Of a stretch of 64,000 nt of DNA, positions 59,412 through 64,000 are shown in pieces; within the stretch, counting starts at the first letter, position 1; each line of letters opens with the position of its first letter. The stretch is from positions 124,001-188,000 of the forward strand of contig CAWGLW010000005.1 in the NCBI GenBank assembly GCA_963823525.1, written 5' to 3'. The position numbers and the translations under genes were made by a program. Source of the DNA: CAWGLW01 sp963823525 (GTDB lineage Bacteria; Pseudomonadota; Gammaproteobacteria; Steroidobacterales; Steroidobacteraceae). A model generated the notes under the pieces. It had not been told where the DNA came from. It ran no database searches and saw only the letters and a list, made by a program, of their open reading frames with translations.

Positions 59412-60479
59412 TTGAATCAACAATCAGGACCGATCTTGTTGTTTGGCATGCCGCGCTCGGGAACGACATGGCTTGGCAAGATATTCGACAGCCATCCGAT
59501 GACACTGTATCGGCATGAGCCGGACACGTGGCGTTCGATCGAGGGCGTGCCCTTGTTTCCGGAGCCCGGGTCCGTTAATCGGTATAGAAAGACAATCGCG
59601 GAGTACGTGGCAACGGTTGGCGCAATGCGATCGGAGCGCGTCTGCGCTAAACAGCCCATATTCCCAAAGGATTATCTCAGCGGATTGGAGTTTGCCGCAT
59701 ACAAGGCAACAGCGGCACTCAGTAAGGCGGCAGGTCGGGCGGGGTTAGATTTGCCAGTATTTGGCGCGCCTTGCGGCGATGGTGAACGGGGAGTGCGTCT
59801 GGCCTGGAAGTCCATTGAGTCACTCGGCCGCCTGGGGTTGCTTCTGGAGTGCCTGCCTGATGCGCGCGCAGTTCAGATCATTCGACATCCCTGTGGGTAC
59901 GTCAGTTCTGTCCTACGGGGTGAGGCAGCGCAGCGTTTTACACACGGTGGCGCGGCAGAGGACTTTGGCATTTTTGAAATGCTGTGTGGAACCACTCAGG
60001 CACAGCGTCGCGGATTGACTTTGGAGGACCTGAAGATGATGGGGCCAGCCGAAAGACTGGCCTGGCGTTGGGTCTTGTACAACGAAAAAGCATGGGAAGA
60101 GGCGCAGCAGTCCAGTCGTTGCCTGCTAGTGAACTATGAAGAGCTGTGTTTCGATCCGCAGGGAGTGGCTCGCAGGATATTTCAGTTCTGCGGTCTTCCC
60201 TGGGACAGCCAGACCGAAGCATTCCTGGGCGAAAGCACTTCTAGCAGCAAGGACGATTACTACAGTGTTTTCAAGGATCCGCTGAAGAGCGCATGGCGAT
60301 GGGCCGAGGTGCTGGAGGCCTCGAATGTGCAGCACGTAATGGCTGTTGCCGGGAACAGTCAATTGGCCGGTCCCTATTTCGAGTCACTGGTGTGGAATAA
60401 CGCGACACGCCGGGGAGACCCGGAGCCAGCGGCCGGGAACGACGCGGCCTGCCCAACTGTCAACGGATCGAGAGCATGA
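59412..60479 (+). CDS. Sulfotransferase family protein
   Basis: The 355-residue protein carries ILLFGMPRSGTTWLGKIFDS (5' loop, residues 9-28) and DARAVQIIRHPCGYVSSVLR (3' loop, ~151-170), with LLVNYEELCFDPQGVARRIF in the C-terminal part, a common motif in Sulfotransfer_3 members. The start is TTG at 59412; no in-frame ATG precedes the 5' loop, so TTG is the likely start. It is longer than the preceding sulfotransferase and only distantly alike. It overlaps the propeller gene by four bases (ATGA), so the two products may be functionally linked. Confidence 0.87.
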   Translation: MNQQSGPILLFGMPRSGTTWLGKIFDSHPMTLYRHEPDTWRSIEGVPLFPEPGSVNRYRKTIAEYVATVGAMRSERVCAKQPIFPKDYLSGLEFAAYKATAALSKAAGRAGLDLPVFGAPCGDGERGVRLAWKSIESLGRLGLLLECLPDARAVQIIRHPCGYVSSVLRGEAAQRFTHGGAAEDFGIFEMLCGTTQAQRRGLTLEDLKMMGPAERLAWRWVLYNEKAWEEAQQSSRCLLVNYEELCFDPQGVARRIFQFCGLPWDSQTEAFLGESTSSSKDDYYSVFKDPLKSAWRWAEVLEASNVQHVMAVAGNSQLAGPYFESLVWNNATRRGDPEPAAGNDAACPTVNGSRA

Positions 60480-61705
60480 TTGAACGCAACATGAATGCAC
60501 CTTCTGTCTTGCTCCTGATCTGTGCTCTCGCGGTTCCGCTTGAATCGACATTTGCCTCAAGTTCATTTGCGGGGCGACTGGATCAGATCGGACCGGGGAC
60601 CTGGGCCGCGATCAGCAAGAATACGGTTGCAGACGTAAATCCAAAGAACGACCCTGCGCTGAACCCGGAGCGGCTACAAAGAGTACCTTGGCGGGGAAGC
60701 ACCGGGCAGGCCTCCGTGATTGATGCATGGAACGGGGGTGTATTTGTGCCTTCGCTGGGGGCGGCGGGGGCCTTGGTTCTGTTCGGGGGGGGGCATGGCA
60801 ACTACTTTGGAAACGAACTGTATGCATTCGATATCGCCAAGAGTAAGTGGTCCAGACTTACCGATCCATTCATTGCAACCCACGAGGTCTTAACGGCCGA
60901 ATATCCGCTGGCCGAGTTTCCCGATGGGTCGCCTTTGCCGCCGCATACCTATGATTATGTCGAATACGATCCGTCAACTGACTCAATAGTTGTCCTGAAG
61001 GGTCTGCAGCGACTCAACGTCTCGGGGAATCCATATTCTTCAGGACCACCGCACATTTTTGATGTTGGAATACGAAAGTGGATTCGCGGTCGCGGACACG
61101 GCTACCCGGTACTCTCCGGTGGGTACAGTGCGTATGACAGCAGGCGGAAGGTGATTTGGACTGAGTCGCCTGGACGACAGACTGCGGGTCTGCGTAGTTT
61201 TGACCCGTCAACGTCGAATCCCGACGGGACACGGGGGAGTTGGTCTGTTGAATTTGGCCGTACGGGTATCGTGGCCGACAGTGTGGCCGCATACGATCCG
61301 CAACGCGACCTGCTCGTTTTTACGCGATTCCGAAAGGGCGCTGACGAGATATATGCCATAGATCTCAAGAATCCCGACGCGGGCGCTTTACGCTTGAGGC
61401 AAGCCGGATCCGCACCTGCGCCGGAGCCTGCGCATGGTTGGGAATGGTCTGCGCGCCGACAATCCTTTTTGTACTGGCGGCGAGGTGGCGATGTCTATGA
61501 ATTTAAGCCGCCGACCGGCAACTGGCAACAAGCCGAATGGCGATGGTCGCTGCTGACCAGTGGTGCGAATTCGACAGCGCCCGGGCCAATGAAGAGAGAT
61601 AACGGGGTTTACGGCCGCTTTCGGGTCGTGGAATTTGCGGGGATGGAGTTTGCGATTGTGGTCAACAGTGTAATTCAGCCGGTGTTTGCGTTCCGAGTCC
61701 CGTGA
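60476..61705 (+). CDS. Secreted beta-propeller-like protein of unknown function
   Basis: The 409-residue protein has a Sec signal (SVLLLICALAVPLESTFAS). The mature part shows repeated Kelch/galactose-oxidase-like blades: LVLFGGGHGNYFGNELYAFD, ARSKWSRLTDPF-like SKWSRLTDPFIATHEV, YDYVEYDPSTDSIVVL, FDVGIRKWIRGRGHGYPV, YDSRRKVIWTESPGRQTAGL, YDPQRDLLVFTRFRKGADEI and the last WEWSARRQSFLYWRRGGDVY. No catalytic residues can be named. Its last ~100 residues match the partial minus-strand gene at the window end. It overlaps a sulfotransferase gene, which suggests binding or processing of the sulfated polymer outside the cytoplasm. Confidence 0.75.
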   Translation: MIERNMNAPSVLLLICALAVPLESTFASSSFAGRLDQIGPGTWAAISKNTVADVNPKNDPALNPERLQRVPWRGSTGQASVIDAWNGGVFVPSLGAAGALVLFGGGHGNYFGNELYAFDIAKSKWSRLTDPFIATHEVLTAEYPLAEFPDGSPLPPHTYDYVEYDPSTDSIVVLKGLQRLNVSGNPYSSGPPHIFDVGIRKWIRGRGHGYPVLSGGYSAYDSRRKVIWTESPGRQTAGLRSFDPSTSNPDGTRGSWSVEFGRTGIVADSVAAYDPQRDLLVFTRFRKGADEIYAIDLKNPDAGALRLRQAGSAPAPEPAHGWEWSARRQSFLYWRRGGDVYEFKPPTGNWQQAEWRWSLLTSGANSTAPGPMKRDNGVYGRFRVVEFAGMEFAIVVNSVIQPVFAFRVP

Positions 61706-61764
61706 ACAGGAGGATTGTGAGTGATCACCTACGGACATTCTGAATCTGTAAGGGCTGCCCGCGA

Positions 61765-62865
61765 ATGAACGACTCGATTCTTTCATCTGCACTTGAAGTT
61801 CGTCGGCAATCGGGGAAAGGCCTTACGCGGCAGTTCCTGGAAGCCCTGACGCTCAGGCTTGGTGCTACAAAACTTGGGATCACCGAATACTATTTTTACC
61901 GCGTGTTTGCGAACCAGTTTTCGACGACGGACCGGGAAAGATTTGCAGGGTTCCGATTAGAACGATTTGTGGATGACGTTTTTAACAGTCTGCATTGGTG
62001 GGCAACGGCCAATGACAAGTTCTTGTTTTACTCAATGCTTGACTCGTTGGAAATCCGATATCCCAGACTATTCGGCATTTACTCGCCGACTGCACGCCGC
62101 TTGCCGGGGACAAAAGTCCTGCGCGATGTGAAGTCTGTTGCAGACTTTGTCCGCGACTCGTCGCACTATCCGATGTTCATGAAGCCACTGCACGGTTCGT
62201 TCGGTCGTGGCGCTTGTTCAGCGGCTCGGTTTGAGCCGGAAACGGATACTGTTGTTCTGGGTAATGGTGAGCGGTGGCCCGTCCAGGAGGCTGTGAAGAC
62301 ATTTGTTGAGCCATCCTGCAAAGGCTACCTTTTCCAGCAACTGGGCCAGCCGCACGAGGAACTCAGAGCATTGTGCGGGCCGACCGTAAGCAGCGTTCGC
62401 GTCATGCTGCTTCTTGAAGAAACGGGTCCGAAAATCTTGATTTGCACGTGGAAGATTGCAACCGGGGCCAACATGATTGACAATTTTTTCCACGGGCAGA
62501 CCGGTAATCTCCTGGCGGCGGTGGACGTCGAAACGGGTCGCGTGACCCGTATCGTCCAACGCGCTGGAGTCAACCAGACGGAAATAGAGAATCATCCCGA
62601 TACGGGCAAGCGAATTCTCGGTGTTTGCCTGCCACAGTGGCAGGAGGTCAGAAATCTGGCCCTGGAGGGCAGCGCGGCTTTCCCGGGGTTGCGGCTGCAG
62701 CACTGGGATATTGCACTGGCTGAAGGGGGGCCTATGGCGTTGGAACTGAATGTACGTGGTGGGCTCGACCTGCATCAGGTGGCGTCCGGAGTCGGCGGAG
62801 TCGGCGTTGATTTGAAGGCGGCTCTGGACAAAGACCCGAGGGGCCGCAAGGGAATAGGAGCTTGA
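61765..62865 (+). CDS. Sugar-transfer-associated ATP-grasp protein
   Basis: The 366-residue protein has the ATP-grasp pattern of the sugar-transfer-associated family (PF14397-like). Features are MFMKPLHGSFGRGACSAARF (ATP-binding Lys, ~140), GYLFQQLGQPHEELRALCGP (~190), VSSVRVMLLLEETGPKILIC (~210), KIATGANMIDNFFHGQTGNL and the metal-binding end MALELNVRGGLDLHQVASGV (~325). It would activate a carboxylate with ATP and join it to an amine or hydroxyl. It is unrelated at the subfamily level to the ATP-grasp enzyme at 55078. It follows the propeller gene by 59 bases and precedes the TPR-like gene by one base. Confidence 0.87.
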   Translation: MNDSILSSALEVRRQSGKGLTRQFLEALTLRLGATKLGITEYYFYRVFANQFSTTDRERFAGFRLERFVDDVFNSLHWWATANDKFLFYSMLDSLEIRYPRLFGIYSPTARRLPGTKVLRDVKSVADFVRDSSHYPMFMKPLHGSFGRGACSAARFEPETDTVVLGNGERWPVQEAVKTFVEPSCKGYLFQQLGQPHEELRALCGPTVSSVRVMLLLEETGPKILICTWKIATGANMIDNFFHGQTGNLLAAVDVETGRVTRIVQRAGVNQTEIENHPDTGKRILGVCLPQWQEVRNLALEGSAAFPGLRLQHWDIALAEGGPMALELNVRGGLDLHQVASGVGGVGVDLKAALDKDPRGRKGIGA

Positions 62866-62866
62866 A

Positions 62867-63643
62867 ATGTTTGTACAATGTAACTACCTGATGCATGACA
62901 TTAAGCGCGCTGCGGACTTCAGGTTCTGCGCCATTGCTGTTGCGCTGCTGCTTGTGACAACTACCGCTCACGCATTTCAGTTCGTTCCCCAGTCGGCGGA
63001 GTGGGCGGTATGGTCGCCCCTGTGCAAGGCACGGTATTCGGTCACGAAGGCCGCGAACAGTTCGCCCTATGCGAATTCGGTACCGGCTTCGGAAGTTGCT
63101 GCATGGAAAAGTCGGGTCGGCGACTATTCGTGGGAGCATATGCACCACTTCTGCGCCGGTCAGGCCTACCTGTATCGGGCGCGAACTGAACTAAATCCTG
63201 GGAAGAAGCAGGAATATCTCGTTTCTGCCTCCCGCGAGGCGGGCTACACTTACAACTGGCTGACAAAGAGGCCCGGCCAGAGTCTCCTGCCCGATGTCGC
63301 CATTACTCTCGCGATGATCAAGATGGAGCAGGGCAATCCTTTGAAGGGCGTTAACTACCTGGAAAAAGCGGCGCTAGAGTCACCGGGCGATGCCAACGTC
63401 TATCTTGCAATGTATACGATCTATCGCCGAGGCGGCGATCGGGAATCCGCGTATAAGGCGCTTCTGAGGGGAGATGAGGCGACCGGGGGAGCGTCGGCGG
63501 AAATCAGCTACTATCTCGGCATGGCGTCACTGGACCGCGGTGATGTCGACGATGCTATAGCTTACGCCAAGAAAGCTTACGGCGCAGGTTTCCAGATGCC
63601 CGCACTGCGCCGCCGGCTTGCCGAGGCCGGGCACAGTATCTGA
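62867..63643 (+). CDS. Periplasmic TPR-like protein of unknown function
   Basis: The 258-residue protein has a Sec signal (CAIAVALLLVTTTAHA, cleavage before FQFVP). It then has a Cys-containing N-terminal part with WAVWSPLCKARYSVTKAANS and YSWEHMHHFCAGQAYLYRAR; two Cys residues may form a disulfide. The C-terminal half has three or four TPR-like helix pairs (GNPLKGVNYLEKAALESPGD, ANVYLAMYTIYRRGGDRESA, ISYYLGMASLDRGDVDDAIA, YAKKAYGAGF). ATG 62867 has AGGAG six bases upstream. It probably scaffolds envelope proteins of the locus. It is convergent with the next gene, four bases away. Confidence 0.75.
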   Translation: MFVQCNYLMHDIKRAADFRFCAIAVALLLVTTTAHAFQFVPQSAEWAVWSPLCKARYSVTKAANSSPYANSVPASEVAAWKSRVGDYSWEHMHHFCAGQAYLYRARTELNPGKKQEYLVSASREAGYTYNWLTKRPGQSLLPDVAITLAMIKMEQGNPLKGVNYLEKAALESPGDANVYLAMYTIYRRGGDRESAYKALLRGDEATGGASAEISYYLGMASLDRGDVDDAIAYAKKAYGAGFQMPALRRRLAEAGHSI

Positions 63644-63647
63644 CCGG

Positions 63648-64000
63648 CTATCTGACTGCAGTCGGCTGCCATGCAGTGGGTTTGTAAGCCCAGACGTCTC
63701 CACGCTCGGGATCCTGGACTCCAAGAAAGATGTCGTATTCCCGTGAATACTTCCACTTGCCGAGAATCCCATGCTGTCGCTTGGTCTTGCCTCCAGGCGT
63801 CGTAAGAGATCCATCGGACTGTTTCGGAAATTCTGCACCTGAGGCCACGGCTAAGGCTGCGGTCCAATCTCCGTCGGCCCGGTCGCTTGAGGGGGTGACG
63901 TACCAGACGTCCCGACTGCCGTCCCAGAGTACGAATACGCCGCGAACCTGGTCGAAGTCCATGCCGTGCTCAGGCGTAATCTGGAATTGGCCCACTGGGT
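63648..64000 (-). CDS. Beta-propeller-like protein, C-terminal part (runs off window)
   Basis: The minus-strand frame is open from the window edge to the stop at 63648, giving the last ~117 residues. Motifs TPEHGMDFDQVRGVFVLWDG, SRDVWYVTPSSDRADGDW, TTPGGKTKRQHGILGKWKYS and YDIFLGVQDPERGDVWAYKP align with the C-terminal blades of the propeller protein at 60476: both have a PxPExxHGxxxDxxRxxFxxW-type blade and then GxxKRxxGxxGxxxxxxxxxxFxxxxx. The N-terminus and any signal peptide lie outside the window. An in-frame GTG near 63995 is not a convincing start. Confidence 0.7.
   Translation of the reverse strand, partial: PVGQFQITPEHGMDFDQVRGVFVLWDGSRDVWYVTPSSDRADGDWTAALAVASGAEFPKQSDGSLTTPGGKTKRQHGILGKWKYSREYDIFLGVQDPERGDVWAYKPTAWQPTAVR

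Overview
The window reads as chromosomal DNA of a GC-rich Gram-negative proteobacterium, most likely a gammaproteobacterium. This rests on lipobox lipoproteins, an outer-membrane beta-barrel and an exosortase A (XrtA/PEP-CTERM) locus, which is typical of beta- and gammaproteobacteria; the lineage is inference. Almost everything in it serves cell-surface polysaccharides and surface proteins.

Region 1 (1-15.5 kb) is a polysaccharide locus. On the minus strand are a glycosyltransferase cut by the window edge, a Wzx-type flippase, a Wzy-type polymerase and a Wzz-type chain-length protein. On the plus strand are a WbpM/CapD-type nucleotide-sugar dehydratase, ugd, an SLC13 permease with TrkA-C domains, manC, a sulfotransferase, a second flippase and a phosphomannomutase. 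Region 2 (15.5-17.1 kb) holds housekeeping genes: tRNA-Val(CAC), with a recognisable sigma70 promoter, and gltX.

Region 3 (17.1-26.4 kb) is a head-to-tail array of four minus-strand paralogs. Each has 3 to 9 Ig/cadherin-like repeats and one C-terminal fibronectin-III domain. Two are lipoproteins and two have Sec signal peptides. Three carry a class I cyclic-di-GMP (GEMM-I) riboswitch in the 5' leader, so a family of probable adhesins or matrix proteins appears to be wired to c-di-GMP. Region 4 (26.6-26.85 kb) is tRNA-Ala(GGC) and tRNA-Glu(TTC).

Region 5 (27.1-52.4 kb) is a nearly complete XrtA exopolysaccharide/protein-sorting locus: sugar transferase, PrsK, PrsR, PrsT, polysaccharide export lipoprotein, chain-length protein, BY-type tyrosine kinase (frameshifted), outer-membrane barrel, deacetylase, FemAB-like protein, two XrtA glycosyltransferases flanking XrtA-EpsI, an AsnB-type amidotransferase, two more glycosyltransferases, an O-ligase and a second deacetylase (two frameshifts). 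Region 6 (52.4-56.3 kb) is inverted and damaged: sulfotransferase (frameshift), AsnB-like protein without the glutaminase cysteine (two frameshifts) and an intact ATP-grasp enzyme. Region 7 (56.5-64 kb) resumes on the plus strand with an acyl carrier protein, the two XrtA-associated hydrolases, two sulfotransferases, a secreted beta-propeller-like protein, a sugar-transfer-associated ATP-grasp enzyme and a TPR-like protein. A minus-strand paralog of the propeller runs off the window edge.

Reading across the window: PrsK/PrsR probably control the XrtA locus, the locus makes a secreted and probably sulfated and acyl- or amino-modified polysaccharide, and c-di-GMP switches on the Ig-repeat surface proteins. 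I found no PEP-CTERM substrate protein here, so the XrtA targets must lie elsewhere. No insertion sequence, phage, CRISPR array or replication origin was seen.
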